64,000 nucleotides of DNA from PALSA-607 sp963825425 (GCA_963825425.1 CAWGTF010000015.1:124001-188000); one strand, 5' to 3'; counted from the stretch's first letter, positions 1 to 9,696 are shown. Numbers and translations: made by a program. Notes: a model not told the origin generated them from the sequence alone.

Positions 1-1045
1 CAGCCGGTAGCCGACGCACACCGGGATCGTGGTCGAAGTCGGACAGCACGTCGAGCTTGGTCAGCACGAAGTCGGTGACGCCGTTGACCCGCGTGGCATA
101 GCGCGCGATGACCGCGTCGTACCAGCCACAACGTCGTGGCCGGCCGGTGGTGGTGCCGAATTCCGCTCCGATCGCGCGCAGCTTCTCGCCGTCCGCATCT
201 TCGAGTTCTGTCGGGAAAGGTCCGGCGCCGACGCGCGTCGTGTACGCCTTGACGACCGCGATGACGCGGTCGATGCGGGTCGGTCCGATGCCGGAGCCGG
301 TGCACGCGCCGCCGGCCGTCGCGTTCGACGACGTGACGAACGGATAGGTGCCGTGGTCGACGTCGAGCAGGGTCGCCTGGCCGGCTTCGAGGAGCACGGT
401 CTCGCCGCGGTCGAGCGCGGTGTTCAGCAGCAGGCTGGTGTCTTGCACCATCGGCTGGAGACGCTCGGCGTACTCGAGGAGTTCGGTGACGACGGCGCTG
501 GTGTCGATGGCCGCGCGGTTGTAGATCTTCACCAGCAGCTGGTTCTTCGGCTGCAGAGCGCCTTCGACTTTCTGCCGCAGGATCTTCTCGTCGAAGAGGT
601 CCTGAACGCGGACGCCGACCCGCGACATCTTGTCGGAGTACGCCGGTCCGATGCCGCGGCCGGTGGTGCCGATCTTCGCCTTGCCGAGGAACCGCTCGCC
701 GACCTTGTCGATCGTGCGGTGGTAGCTGGCGATGACGTGGGCGTTCGCGCTGACGATGAGACGGCTGGTGTCGATGCCCCGCTGCTGGAGCATGTCGATC
801 TCACCGAACAGGACGCCGAGGTCGATCACGACCCCGTTGCCGATGACCGGCGTGACCGAGGGCGTGAGGATGCCGCTCGGCAACAGGTGCACGGCGTACT
901 TCTCGTCGTCGATCACGATGGTGTGGCCGGCATTGTTGCCGCCGTTGAACCGCACGCAGTAGTCGATCTGGTCGCCGAGCAGGTCGGTGGCCTTGCCCTT
1001 ACCCTCGTCACCCCACTGGGCGCCGACGAGCACGATCGCGGGCAT
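1..1045 (-). CDS. purA: Adenylosuccinate synthetase (3' end outside window)
   Basis: Catalyses GTP-dependent joining of IMP and aspartate to adenylosuccinate, the first committed step of AMP synthesis, in the cytosol. The ATG at 1045 opens with MPAIVLVGAQWGDEGKGK, the family's N-terminal GTP-binding loop; NNAGHT follows near residue 37, and GTTGRGIGPAY and TKLDVL are further family motifs. The last about ten codons in the window are out of frame: after TKLDVLSDFD the expected TIPVCVGYR lies one frame away, so there is an extra base near position 30. The gene neighbourhood (DUF3151, fba, DedA) is that of Rv0357c in M. tuberculosis. Identification is secure; the C-terminus is not visible. Confidence 0.95.
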   Translation of the reverse strand, partial: MPAIVLVGAQWGDEGKGKATDLLGDQIDYCVRFNGGNNAGHTIVIDDEKYAVHLLPSGILTPSVTPVIGNGVVIDLGVLFGEIDMLQQRGIDTSRLIVSANAHVIASYHRTIDKVGERFLGKAKIGTTGRGIGPAYSDKMSRVGVRVQDLFDEKILRQKVEGALQPKNQLLVKIYNRAAIDTSAVVTELLEYAERLQPMVQDTSLLLNTALDRGETVLLEAGQATLLDVDHGTYPFVTSSNATAGGACTGSGIGPTRIDRVIAVVKAYTTRVGAGPFPTELEDADGEKLRAIGAEFGTTTGRPRRCGWYDAVIARYATRVNGVTDFVLTKLDVLSDFDHDPGVRRLPA

Positions 1046-1077
1046 CGGAGCCTGTCGGCCTTTCCTGGAACGAGTGA

Positions 1078-1109
1078 AGGCCCCGAGATCGCAAGCGCGA
1101 CCGGGGCCT
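1078..1109 (-). terminator. Possible hairpin terminator between DUF3151 gene and purA
   Basis: Perfect 8-bp arms (aggccccg and cggggcct) enclose a loop that can itself pair TCGC with GCGA. It lies in the 162-bp gap between the DUF3151 stop and the purA start. On the minus strand it is followed by only a short T-poor tail, so it could be a weak terminator or a leader hairpin of purA. Confidence 0.45.
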
Positions 1110-1207
1110 CTTGCGAAGCGAGGCTACCCGATAAGGGTCAATAACCGGGAATTCCGCCGCCTGTGCGGTAGGCTGGCTGGGCCGCGCTCGGGACGCCTCG
1201 GGCCGGG

Positions 1208-1615
1208 TCAGTCGGCGAGCGCCGCCACTGCCGTCGGGCTCGAGTCGCGCAGGAAGTCGGCACAGCGCACGGCCTCGTCGTCTTCACCAATGGCGGCGGC
1301 GGCCAGGCCGAGCGCGTTCAGGCTGCGAAGAAAGCCGCGATTGGGTTCGTGCTCCCACGGCACCGGGCCGTGGCCCTTCCAGCCGGCGCGTCGCAGCTGG
1401 TCGAGTGACCGGTGGTACCCGGTGCGGGCGTAGGCGTAAGCGGCGACCGGCTCGCCGGCGGCAAGCGCCCGATCGGCCAGCTCCGCCCAGGCAGCTGCGT
1501 AGCTCGGGTGGTCGGCGGCGACTTTTGTCGGGTCGGCGCCGAGCTCGAGCTCGGCGCGAGCGACCGCGTCGTCCGGAAGAAGAGTCGCGGGAGGCTCGCC
1601 GAGGAGATTGGTCAT
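1208..1615 (-). CDS. DUF3151 family protein
   Basis: A 135-residue cytosolic protein of unknown function, conserved in Actinobacteria next to fba and purA (Rv0360c in M. tuberculosis). It is Ala-rich and helical with TPR-like character: AAAWAELADRALAAGEPVAAYAYARTGYHRSLD-type helices, then the family-typical GWKGHGPVPWEHEPNRGFLRSL segment in mid-protein. The start is ATG at 1615, 12 bp after the aldo/keto reductase stop, so it is probably co-transcribed with fba. No catalytic motif is visible. Family assignment rests on recognition of the sequence and on synteny. Confidence 0.85.
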   Translation of the reverse strand: MTNLLGEPPATLLPDDAVARAELELGADPTKVAADHPSYAAAWAELADRALAAGEPVAAYAYARTGYHRSLDQLRRAGWKGHGPVPWEHEPNRGFLRSLNALGLAAAAIGEDDEAVRCADFLRDSSPTAVAALAD

Positions 1616-1627
1616 GCGGCCATCCTG

Positions 1628-2422
1628 TCAGGGGCGCAACGCCAGCGCGTCGATGCGCGCGAGTTCGTCGCCGTCCAGCGTGAAGTCCCAGATCTCGAAG
1701 TTCGACGCGATGCGATCGGGGTCGGCGGACTTGGGGATCACGACGGTGTCGCGCTGCACGTGCCACCGCAAGATCACCTGAGTGGTCGCCACTTGGTGCG
1801 CCAAGGCAATCTCGGTGAGCACGGGGTCGGTGAGGTCGCTGCCCCTGAACGGGCTGTAGCCCTCGACGACGACGCCGCGTGCGCGCGCTTCCGCCAGCCG
1901 GGCCTCGTCGTACTGCCGCGGCGTCCACGGGATTTGATTCACCGCAGGCGCGACCCCGGTCGCCTCGATCAGCTCGTCAATTTCGGGTGTGCTGTAGTTG
2001 CTGACACCGACGGCGGTTGCGAACCCGGCCTCGCGAACTTCGAGAAACCGCTGCCAAAGCGGTACCGACTCGTCGCCGCCCGGGGGGCAATGGATCAGCC
2101 ACAAATCGACGTGGTCGGTGCGGAGTTGGCGCAGGCTGTCGGAGATGACCTCGCGTTCGCGACCGGCGTGCTTGGGGTGCAGCTTCGTGGTGATGAACAA
2201 CTCATCGCGAGCGATGCCGCTATCACCGATTGCCCTCCCGATCTCGGCTTCGTTGTCGTAGGTCGTCGCGGTGTCGATGTGCCGGTAGCCGACCTCGAGG
2301 GCGTACCGCACGGCGTCGTAGCAGCCCGCGCCTACCATCGGCCAGGTGCCGAGGCCAAGAACGGGGATCGCACCGCCGAGGCTCAGTGGAAGCGCCGGAA
2401 TGAGGCCTTCGTGCGGCGACAT
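1628..2422 (-). CDS. Aldo/keto reductase
   Basis: A 264-residue NADPH-dependent carbonyl reductase of the AKR superfamily (2,5-diketo-gluconate reductase-like length). The catalytic tetrad is complete: Asp50 and Tyr55 (GYRHIDTATTYDNE), Lys80 (ITTKL) and His111 (LWLIHCP). The C-terminal IPKSADPDRIASN loop is the usual NADPH phosphate-binding element. ATG at 2422 lies 9 bp after the fba stop, and the DUF3151 gene follows 12 bp downstream, so it forms a transcription unit with fba. The physiological substrate cannot be read from the sequence. The reading frame is intact. Confidence 0.93.
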   Translation of the reverse strand: MSPHEGLIPALPLSLGGAIPVLGLGTWPMVGAGCYDAVRYALEVGYRHIDTATTYDNEAEIGRAIGDSGIARDELFITTKLHPKHAGREREVISDSLRQLRTDHVDLWLIHCPPGGDESVPLWQRFLEVREAGFATAVGVSNYSTPEIDELIEATGVAPAVNQIPWTPRQYDEARLAEARARGVVVEGYSPFRGSDLTDPVLTEIALAHQVATTQVILRWHVQRDTVVIPKSADPDRIASNFEIWDFTLDGDELARIDALALRP

Positions 2423-2431
2423 CCGCCGACG

Positions 2432-3455
2432 CTATTTGGCCGCGGTGCCGGTCGACCTGAGGTCGGTGCACGCCTCTACGACCCGCGCGGCCATGCCGTT
2501 TTCGGCCAGTTTTGACCACGCGCGCGGGTCGTAGGTCTTCTTGTTGCCCACTTCGCCGTCGATCTTCAGCACGCCGTCGTAGTTCTTGAGCATGTGGTCG
2601 GCCACCGGGCGGGTGTACGCGTACTGCGTGTCGGTGTCGACGTTCATCTTCACGACGCCGTAGTCCAACGTCTCGCGGATCTCTTCGAGCAACGAGCCCG
2701 AGCCGCCGTGGAACACCAGGTCGAAAGGCTCGACCCGCCCGTACTTCGCGCCGACCTCGTCCTGGATTTCCTTCAGCACCGACGGGCCGCAGCTTGACGC
2801 CGCCCGGCTTGTAGACCCCGTGAACGTTGCCGAAGGTCGCGGCCAGCAAGTAGCGGCCGTTCTCGCCGAGCCCAAGCACCTCAACCGTGCGCAGCGCGTC
2901 TTCGGGGGTCGTGTAGAGCTTGTCGTTGATCTCGTGGGAGACGCCGTCTTCTTCGCCGCCGACGACGCCGATCTCGACCTCCATGAGGATGTGCGCCTCC
3001 GCACAGCCGGCGAGCAGCTCGCGCGCGATCTTCAGGTTCTCCTCTAGAGAAACCGCCGAGCCGTCCCACATGTGCGAGCCGAAGAGCGGATCGCGGCCTT
3101 CAGCCACTCGGCCCTTCGAGATCTCGATCAGCGGCCGCATGTAGCCCTCGAGCTTGTTCGGCGGGCAGTGGTCGGTGTGCAGCGCGATGTTGACCGAGTA
3201 CTTCGCCGCGACGACGTGCGCGAACTCGGCCAGCGCGACCGCGCCGACGACCATGTCTTTGACCCGCTGGCCGGAGGCGAACTCCGCACCGCCCCAGGAG
3301 ACCTGGATGATCCCGTCGCTCTCGGCGTCCGCGAAGCCTTGGATCGCCGCGTTGACCGACGACGACGACGTCACGTTGATCGCCGGGTAGGCGTACTTGC
3401 CCGCCTTCGCCCGGTCGATCATGTCGGCATAGACCTCAGGGCTGGCGATCGGCAT
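2432..3455 (-). CDS. fba: Class II fructose-bisphosphate aldolase (frame break)
   Basis: Zinc-dependent aldolase of glycolysis and gluconeogenesis, cleaving fructose 1,6-bisphosphate to DHAP and glyceraldehyde 3-phosphate. The first about 220 residues from ATG 3455 read MPIASPEVYADM, with the metal-site HTDHCPPNKL and the EVEIGVVGGEEDG segment. The frame breaks near 2790, after GVYKPGGVKLRP. The next frame continues SVLKEIQDEVGAKYG, FHGGSGS and NVDTDTQYAYTRP to the stop at 2432. The frame-corrected length of about 341 residues is normal for the family. As an essential single-copy gene (Rv0363c position), the break is most likely a sequencing indel. Confidence 0.94.
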
Positions 3456-3591
3456 CTGAGTACTCCGTAAGCGTTGCGGCTAGGGCGCCGCGTGCAAACC
3501 CCATTATCTCGCACCTGCTCGGCCGCCCCGCGCGCAGGTGCGCGCGGGCGGTGTTCAGGTAACGGCCAGGTTCGTTGGATAGCCTCGGGTC

Positions 3592-4284
3592 ATGATCGAT
3601 CACCTGGCCGCCCAAATGACGGTCGCCAGCGTCCATGCGTCCGTCAACGTCCTCGATGCGAACTCGGTGATCAAGACTTTCGGGCTCGCCGGAATCTTCA
3701 TCATCTTGTTCGTCGAGACCGGGTTGCTGATCGGTTTCTTCCTGCCCGGTGACACCCTGCTGGCCCTGGCGGGCGCGTTCGCCGCCCTTCCGCTCTCGGA
3801 TTCGCGGCACCTGCCGCTGGCCGCCCTGCTGGTGGGCTGCCCGATTGCGGCGATCGCCGGCGGGCAGGTCGGTTTCGTGATCGGTCGTCGCAGCGTCATC
3901 ATGGCCAAGCCCGGATCGAGCTTCGAGCACTCGATCAAGCGGATCGAGCCCATGTTCGAGCGCTTCGGCGAGGGTTGGGTCGTGCTTTTGTGTCGCTTTA
4001 TTCCGGTCCTGCGGGCATTTATCAACCCGGCTGCGGGCATGCTGGAGATGCCGGTCAGGCGGTTCACGCTGTGGAACGTCGTCGGCGGCGTCGCCTGGCC
4101 GGTGGCGATCCTGCTGGCCGGCTACTACGCCGGCACTCAGCTGCATATCGAGAAATACGCGCTGCCCGTAGTGGGCTTCGCCGTTATCGTGTCGGTGCTG
4201 TCGATCTTGGTGGAGTTGCGGCGAAACAAGCGGCGGCAGGCGGTGTCGGGAGCTCAAGATAGGCCGGAGGTACGACGCGGGTGA
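3592..4284 (+). CDS. DedA family membrane protein
   Basis: A 230-residue polytopic inner-membrane protein of the DedA (SNARE-associated/VTT) family, whose members act in lipid carrier and membrane homeostasis. Visible signatures are ETGLLIGFFLPGDTLL, with the conserved acidic residue near residue 44, and the FxxRFxPxxR-type motif in LLCRFIPVLRAFINPAAG. Several hydrophobic segments follow, then a basic tail (RRNKRRQ). It is divergent from fba, as is Rv0364 in M. tuberculosis. The intergenic gap is 136 bp. The ABC exporter ATPase starts at 4281 and overlaps the stop by 4 bp. Confidence 0.9.
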   Translation: MIDHLAAQMTVASVHASVNVLDANSVIKTFGLAGIFIILFVETGLLIGFFLPGDTLLALAGAFAALPLSDSRHLPLAALLVGCPIAAIAGGQVGFVIGRRSVIMAKPGSSFEHSIKRIEPMFERFGEGWVVLLCRFIPVLRAFINPAAGMLEMPVRRFTLWNVVGGVAWPVAILLAGYYAGTQLHIEKYALPVVGFAVIVSVLSILVELRRNKRRQAVSGAQDRPEVRRG

Positions 4285-5328
4285 GTGACGCCGACCTAGC
4301 GATCGTGACGCGTGGCCTGACGAAGACGTTCACGCGTCGCCCGTCGCCACGAGGGTCGGTTCGCTGGCGTCCGCTCGCTGATCGATCCCATCCACGAGCA
4401 CCGCACCGTCGTCGACGATCTGACGATGAGCGTCGAGAAGGGCGAACTGGTCGCCCTGCTCGGTCCGAACGGCGCGGGCAAATCGACGTCCATCAAGATG
4501 CTGACCGGGGTTCTCACACCGTCAGCCGGCGAGGTCTTCGTCGACGGGCGGATCCCGCATCGGGACCGAATCGCGAATGCCCGCAACATCGGCGCCGTGT
4601 TCGGCCAGAAGACGCAGCTGTGGTGGGACCTGCCGGTCAAGCAGTCGTTCGCGATTCTGCGCGACATCTTCGACGTGCCGCAGTCGATCTACGACCGCCA
4701 GCTCGCGGACTTCAACTCGATCCTCGAGCTCGCGGAATTCTGGGACACACCGGTTCGTCACTTGTCCCTTGGCCAGCGGGTGCGCTGCGAGATTGCCGGT
4801 GCGATGCTGCACGACCCGTCGATCGTGTTCCTGGACGAGCCGACGATCGGCATGGACGTCGTGGTGAAGGAGCAGACCCGCCAGTTCTTGCGCTCGCAGG
4901 TTGAGGAGCGCGGCCGCACGATCGTGCTGACGACCCACGACATGACCGAGGTTGCGCGCCTATGCGAGCGGGTCTTGCTCATCAACCACGGACGCTTGAT
5001 GTTCGATGGCAGCCTCGACGAGCTGAAGGCTGCGCATGGTGGCAAGCCGATGGTGAACGTCACGTTCTCCGAGCCGATCGGCGCGCTGGAAGTACCCGGC
5101 GCCAAAGTCGTCAGCCACGACGGTATCCAGGCGTGTCTCGCGCCGACCGGCTCGAGCACTCCCGAGGACGTCGTGCGCGCCCTCATCTCACGCTTGCCGG
5201 TGGTCAACATCGGCGTCGTGAAGACGAATCTCGAAGACGTGATGCGCGACGTCTATCTGTCCACTCTCGACAAGCGGGACGGCGATCAGCGGGCCGTCGG
5301 GACATCCACTGATCGACGTCCGGCGTGA
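4281..5328 (+). CDS. ABC-2 type exporter ATP-binding protein (frame break)
   Basis: Cytosolic ATPase of a three-gene exporter. GTG at 4281 overlaps the DedA stop. The first about 17 codons (MSDADLAIVTRGLTKTFT) are followed by a frame break near 4335. The main frame then shows Walker A GPNGAGKST, FGQKTQLWWDLP (typical of the ATPases paired with ABC2_membrane_6 permeases), the signature LSLGQRVRCE, Walker B IVFLDEPTIGMD and the switch His in LTTHDM. The stop at 5328 overlaps the first permease by 4 bp. Substrate is unknown; related sets export antibiotics or lipids. Confidence 0.9.
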
Positions 5329-6174
5329 CCGCAGTTCAGGTCAGCACTGCCGATGTTGGCGCGCCGCGGCCGCACCGCTCGTGGCGCATCCTTCGGCTTG
5401 GCGTGCTGAATGAACGCGCGTATCGGGTGCGGCTTGTCGTAGCACCGGTCACGCTCGCCGTGCAGCTGTACTTGTACGACCGGTTGTGGACCGCGGTGTT
5501 CAGTCACACGACGGTTGCCGCCGGACTCACGTTGCGCCAGACGCTGACGTATTCGCTGATGGCGCTGCTGATCGCGCGCGTCCGATGGAACTCGCGCACG
5601 TTCAACGTGCGCGACAGTCTTGAGCGTCGCGGTGCGCGAAGGCACTGTTGTGTACTGGTTCCTGCGGCCGATCTCGCCATCGAGGTTCTACATGTGGCGG
5701 CAGTCTGGCGACATGATGTACGGCGCATTCTTGGGCCGTCATCGGATACGTCGTCTTACTGCGCGTCGCACATCATCGCGCCGCCGCGTGGCCTGAGCGG
5801 GGCGACGGTGTTCGCGGCCAGCCTGTTGCTCGGTCAGATGGTGTTGTACTACCTCGGACAGATCGTCGACATTGCGCATGTTCTGGCTCGTGAGCAATAG
5901 CGCGATCGTCCGCATGTACTACTTCATTCAAGACCTCTTGTCGGGCGTGTTCGTGCCGCTGCCGTTCATGCCGGTCTTGCTCCTGACGTTCGCCACTTGG
6001 CTGCCGTTCAGCTTTGGCATCAACGTGCCGCTGTCGCTCTACGTTGGCCGTACGCCGATGGGTCACGCCGGTCGCGAGCTTGCGCTGCAGGCATTGTGGG
6101 TCATTGCGCTGGCTGTCATTTCCAGATGGCTGTGGAGTCGCGCCGGTCGACGCGTCATGGTGCAGGGCGGATGA
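5325..6174 (+). CDS. ABC-2 exporter permease 1 (several frame breaks)
   Basis: Membrane subunit of the exporter. GTG at 5325 overlaps the ATPase stop. The N-terminal frame gives RILRLGVLNERAYRVRLV and a first membrane segment. Frame breaks near 5620, 5740 and 5870 split it. The pieces continue through a VVYWFLRP-like segment, AHIIAPPRGLSGATVFAASL and MYYFIQDLLSGVFVPLPFMP to VMVQGG at 6174. The frame-corrected length is about 282 residues with six hydrophobic segments, which fits the ABC-2 family (ABC2_membrane_6). The pairing with permease 2 (4-bp overlap) supports a heterodimeric channel. Confidence 0.82.
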
Positions 6175-7024
6175 CCGCGATCACCGAGTCCGACCGTTCA
6201 GCTGCGGGCGAGACGCGCGCGACACACACTGCGCGTCGTCTACAAGGTGAGTGCGCTGAACTTCCGCGCACAGATGGAATACCGCGGCAACTTCGTCGCG
6301 TCGATCATGTTCGGCATCCTCTGGCAAACGTCGACGCTGATGTTCGTCAGCGTCTTGCTCACCAGGTTCAAGGGTGGGCTGGGCGGCTTTCCGAGCAGCG
6401 GCGTCTTGCTGATCGTCGGTATGCGGCTCGTCGCGCACGGCCTCTACGTGCTGATCTTCTACAACTTCGCATGGATACCGCTGCTCGTCGACGAGGGCCG
6501 GATGGACGGCTACTTCTTGCGGCCGCTACCCGTCTTCATGCAGTTGCTCCTGAGCCAGTTCAGCGTGAATGCAATTGGCGATCTTGCTCGTCGGGTTCTC
6601 GACCCTCGGCGTCGCGCTCGCGTTGGTGCACGTCCATTGGACCGTCGCGATGGGTCTCTACGTACTGGTCGCCGTTATCGCTGGTGCGCTCGTCGAAGGC
6701 GCGGTGCAGTTGACGCTGTCGTGTCTGTTGCTGCGATCACCCGGGTCGCGCGTTCTTGGCTCGTGGGTTGATGAGTTGCTGTCGACGTTCGGCAACTACC
6801 CGTTGTCGATCCTGCCAAGGACAGTGCAGGGACTCTTCACGTTCGTGCTGCCGCTCGCGTTCGTCGCGTACTTCCCGGTCGAGGTCATCCTCGGGATTGC
6901 ACCACAGCACGGTGCAACGTCGGTGCTCGCGCATTGGTCGCCGGTCGTCGGATTCGTGCTGTTCTTCCTCGCGCGCAGGTTGTGGGGGTACAGCCTGCGG
7001 CACTACCACTCCGCAGGTGGCTGA
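6171..7024 (+). CDS. ABC-2 exporter permease 2 (frame breaks)
   Basis: Second membrane subunit, starting at the ATG of an ATGA overlap with permease 1. The first about 20 codons (MTAITESDRSAAGETR) are out of frame with the rest because of a break near 6230. The body reads VSALNFRAQMEYRGNFVASI and LVDEGRMDGYFLRPLPVFMQ. A second break near 6575 leads into ILLVGFSTLGVALALVHVHW and ends SLRHYHSAGG. LVDEGRMDGYFLRPLP is the cytoplasmic loop typical of ABC2_membrane_6 permeases. It converges with the lacI-type gene 50 bp downstream. Confidence 0.82.
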
Positions 7025-7073
7025 GGCGGCGGGCCGTCGCCTGCAGAAACGCTCCGACCGCGCGAGGTTGGTC

Positions 7074-8157
7074 TTAGTTCGTGGCAATCGCGCGCACACG
7101 GTGCGGGCCAGTAGAGCCGCGCGCGACGAGAGCGACGGGCAGGATCACTGTCTTCGCGCCGTTGCCTGGGTTCGCCAGCCGATCGAGGAGCAACTGCGCC
7201 GCCTGCACGCCGACCTCGTATTGAGGGAGCCGGACAGTTGTCAGCGGCGGACTCAGCTGGTCGACGAACGGCATGTCGTTGAAGCCCACGATCGAGACAT
7301 CGTCGGGGCAACGCAGCCCGTGCGATGGCGGCCTGTAGTGCACCAACTGCGATCATGTCGTTTGCCGCCACGATTGCGGTGAAGGAGCGATTGCTGGCGA
7401 TCAGGTGGCGCGTCGCAGCGAGGCCGGCGGCGACGGTGTACCCACCGCATTCGAGGATGTCGGTTCGCCGTGTTCGCAGCCCGTGTGCTCGCATTGCCGC
7501 TCGAAACGCGTCGGCGCGGGTGGTGCCGGTCGACAGCTGGTGCGGTCCTGCGAGGTGCGTGATCGAGGTGTGACCGAGCTCGACCAGGTGATCAACCGCG
7601 GCGGCAATGCCCGCAGCTTCGTTGCCGAGAACGGCGGAGATGTCATGGCGATCGGTCGTCCTGTTCACCAGGACGATCGCCACGCCCTCAAGCGCCATCG
7701 CCTCGAGGAGTGGGTGGTCGCGACGCGCCGTTGCGACAATAAAGCCATCAACCCGACGAGCGCGCAACGCGTCGATGTGCGTGATCTCGCGCTCGTTGTC
7801 GTTGTCGGTATTCGCTAACAACGCGACGTAGCCGCGAGCCGCAAGGACGTCTTCGATTCCTCGCACGATTGGGGGGAAGAGCGGGTTGGTCAGATCGGGG
7901 AGGACGACGCCGATGGTCGATGTCCGCATTGTGCGCAGACCCTGAGCCAGGGCGTTCGGCGTGTACCCGAGCCGCTGCGCAACCGCTCGAACGCGGCGCA
8001 CCGTCTGCTCGCTCACCCGGCTGTCGGTGGCCGGATTCAGGGCGCGCGACGCGGTGGCCTTGTGGACGCCTGCGGCTTTGGCGACGTCCTCGAGAGTCGG
8101 GGCGCTCGGCACGTCCTGACGGTAGCGGGCGTCGGGTATTCGCACAACCGATTGCAC
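7074..8157 (-). CDS. LacI/GalR family transcriptional regulator (frame break)
   Basis: Local repressor of about 360 residues. The N-terminal helix-turn-helix reads PTLEDVAKAAGVHKATASRA, followed by the hinge helix YTPNALAQGLRT and a periplasmic-binding-protein-like effector domain (TIGVVLPDLTNPLFPPIVRG, VDGFIVA, AANDMIAVGALQA). The frame breaks near 7325 and resumes at DDVSIVGFNDMPFVDQLSPP, ending at 7074. GTG at 8157 has an AAGGG ribosome site and overlaps operator 1; a GTG at 8112 is a poorer alternative. It is divergent from the importer operon and very likely controls it and itself. Effector unknown. Confidence 0.92.
8142..8157. promoter_or_regulatory. LacI-family operator O1
   Basis: The 16-mer gcacaaccgattgcac is an imperfect palindrome centred on a CG step, the hallmark of LacI/GalR sites. 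It covers the first codons of the repressor gene and lies upstream of the -35 box of the divergent operon. It is identical to the copy at 8210. Confidence 0.8.
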
Positions 8158-8166
8158 GCGTAGCCC

Positions 8167-8195
8167 TTGACAACGCTCCTAGCCAGGTCTTAAAT
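8167..8195 (+). promoter_or_regulatory. Predicted promoter of the importer/catabolic operon
   Basis: A perfect TTGACA (-35, 8167-8172), a 17-bp spacer and TTAAAT (-10, 8190-8195) point toward the binding-protein gene. Operator O2 begins about 14 bp after the -10 box, so a bound repressor would cover the start of transcription. This is a sequence prediction. Confidence 0.65.
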
Positions 8196-8209
8196 CACGG
8201 CATTCGGTT

Positions 8210-8225
8210 GCACAACCGATTGCAC
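8210..8225. promoter_or_regulatory. LacI-family operator O2
   Basis: The same 16-mer as O1, gcacaaccgattgcac, placed just after the predicted -10 box. Centre-to-centre distance to O1 is 68 bp and to O3 is 112 bp, compatible with repression loops. Confidence 0.8.
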
Positions 8226-8313
8226 AACCCGCCGACCACGCCCTTCTGAACCCGACGGCCCAGCCAGGTACCGCGCCCGGACACTCCAACCCACCCCTTC
8301 GTGGAGGCTTTCG

Positions 8314-9687
8314 ATGGTCTCGCACAATCGATTGCACGCATCTCGCTTCTGGCGGCCTCTTCCGGTCGCGTCGATGGCCGCCCTCTCGGTTACCGCGCTG
8401 GTCGTCGCTGGCTGTAGCTCGTCGAAGTCGAAGTCATCGACGCCCACGGCGGCAGCGAGTGCCAGTGCAACCGCGGCTTCCTCGGCAGCACCTGCGGCTT
8501 CGGCGAGCGCCTCCGCCCCGGCCGCGTCCTCGGCGTCCGCGCCAGTGGCGAGCCCGACCGGATCACCGATCACGATCGGCATCTCGCTGTCGCTGACCGG
8601 CGACTTTTCCGATCCCGGGACCGCCGCCCAGAAGGGCTACCAGACCTGGGCGAGCGTGGTGAATGCCAAGGGCGGGATCAACGGGCGTCCAGTCGTGTTG
8701 AAGATCGTCGACGACACCTCGAGCCCCGACCAGGTGACGACGAACTACCAGAACCTCATCAGCAAGGACAAGGTCAACTTCGTCTTCGGCCCGTTCTCGA
8801 GCCTGCTCACCGTGCCCGCGGGGCAAGTCGCCAACCGGTACGGCTACGCGTTCATCGAGCCAGCCGGCGGGGGTCCGGCCGTCTTCGCCGAGCACCTGCC
8901 GAACCTCTTCTTCGTCCAGCCTGCCCCTGTGGTGTCAGAGGGGAAAGCGTTCGCTTCCTATGTCTTGTCCCTGCCCGCTGCGCAACGTCCGAAGACGGCC
9001 GCCTACCCCGAACTCGACGACCCGTTCTCTGGACCGATCTCGGAGACCGTGCGCGCAGAGTTCGAGGCGGCCGGTATCAAGACCGTGTACAAGCAGGTCT
9101 ACCCGCCTGAGTTGACCGATCTCACCTCTATCGTGCAAAAGATGAAGACCACCAACCCAGACGTCGTGGTCGCCGGTACGCAGTCCGACGACGCGTTCGC
9201 GATGGTGAAGGCGATGGTGCAACTGAAGTTCGCACCCAAGATGCTGTTCTTCGCCAACGGCGCGAACGACCCGCTGAACTTCCCCGACAAGGTCGGCGCA
9301 GCCAACGTCAACGGCATCTTCTCGGCGTCTGACTGGTTCCCTGACGCGACAACCTTCAGAAGCGCGGAGTTCGTTCAGGCCTACCTCGCGAAGTTCGGTG
9401 GCACGGCGCAGCAGATCGACCCGACGTCGGCCGAGGCGTTCTCCGCGGGTGTCTTGCTTGAAGCGGCGATTGCCAAGACGGGCGGTACCGACAACAAGGC
9501 AATCATTGCCGCGCTGCATCAGGGCAGCTGGCCTACGCCCGAGGGCAACCTTTCGTGGGACGCCGACGGCGCGCCTCAAGGCAGCGACACGCTGGTCCAA
9601 TGGCAGGGCGGGAAGCTGCTAGCGGTTTGGCCGCAGTCCGCGGCGAAGGTCCCGCCGATCGTGGCGCCCCTGCCGTGGGCATCGTAG
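8314..9687 (+). CDS. Substrate-binding lipoprotein, branched-chain amino acid type ABC importer
   Basis: A 457-residue extracytoplasmic receptor (type I periplasmic-binding fold, HAAT family). The signal peptide carries a lipobox ending VVAGC with Cys34 as the lipidated residue. A low-complexity Ala/Ser linker follows (about residues 36-80), then the binding domain starting GSPITIGISLSLTGDFSD. ATG 8314 is supported by GGAGG at 8303-8307; operator O3 lies in codons 3-8. The family takes up amino acids, but also amides, urea and aromatic or choline-like compounds, so the ligand is open. First gene of the operon to 18805. Confidence 0.92.
   Translation: MVSHNRLHASRFWRPLPVASMAALSVTALVVAGCSSSKSKSSTPTAAASASATAASSAAPAASASASAPAASSASAPVASPTGSPITIGISLSLTGDFSDPGTAAQKGYQTWASVVNAKGGINGRPVVLKIVDDTSSPDQVTTNYQNLISKDKVNFVFGPFSSLLTVPAGQVANRYGYAFIEPAGGGPAVFAEHLPNLFFVQPAPVVSEGKAFASYVLSLPAAQRPKTAAYPELDDPFSGPISETVRAEFEAAGIKTVYKQVYPPELTDLTSIVQKMKTTNPDVVVAGTQSDDAFAMVKAMVQLKFAPKMLFFANGANDPLNFPDKVGAANVNGIFSASDWFPDATTFRSAEFVQAYLAKFGGTAQQIDPTSAEAFSAGVLLEAAIAKTGGTDNKAIIAALHQGSWPTPEGNLSWDADGAPQGSDTLVQWQGGKLLAVWPQSAAKVPPIVAPLPWAS
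8322..8337. promoter_or_regulatory. LacI-family operator O3 (intragenic)
   Basis: gcacaatcgattgcac, a more symmetric version of O1 and O2 with one base changed (c to t). It lies inside the binding-protein gene from codon 3, a position suited to a roadblock or a loop with O2. Confidence 0.75.
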
Positions 9688-9696
9688 GCGCGGCGG

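Noticed and set aside
29..1144. 371-codon open frame on the plus strand opposite purA
   Set aside because: It is the antisense of a gene with clear PurA motifs and arises from GC-rich codon bias.
5325..7024. Programmed frameshifting in the exporter permeases and other genes
   Set aside because: Breaks are scattered in unrelated genes with no slippery site or stimulator; indel errors explain them better.
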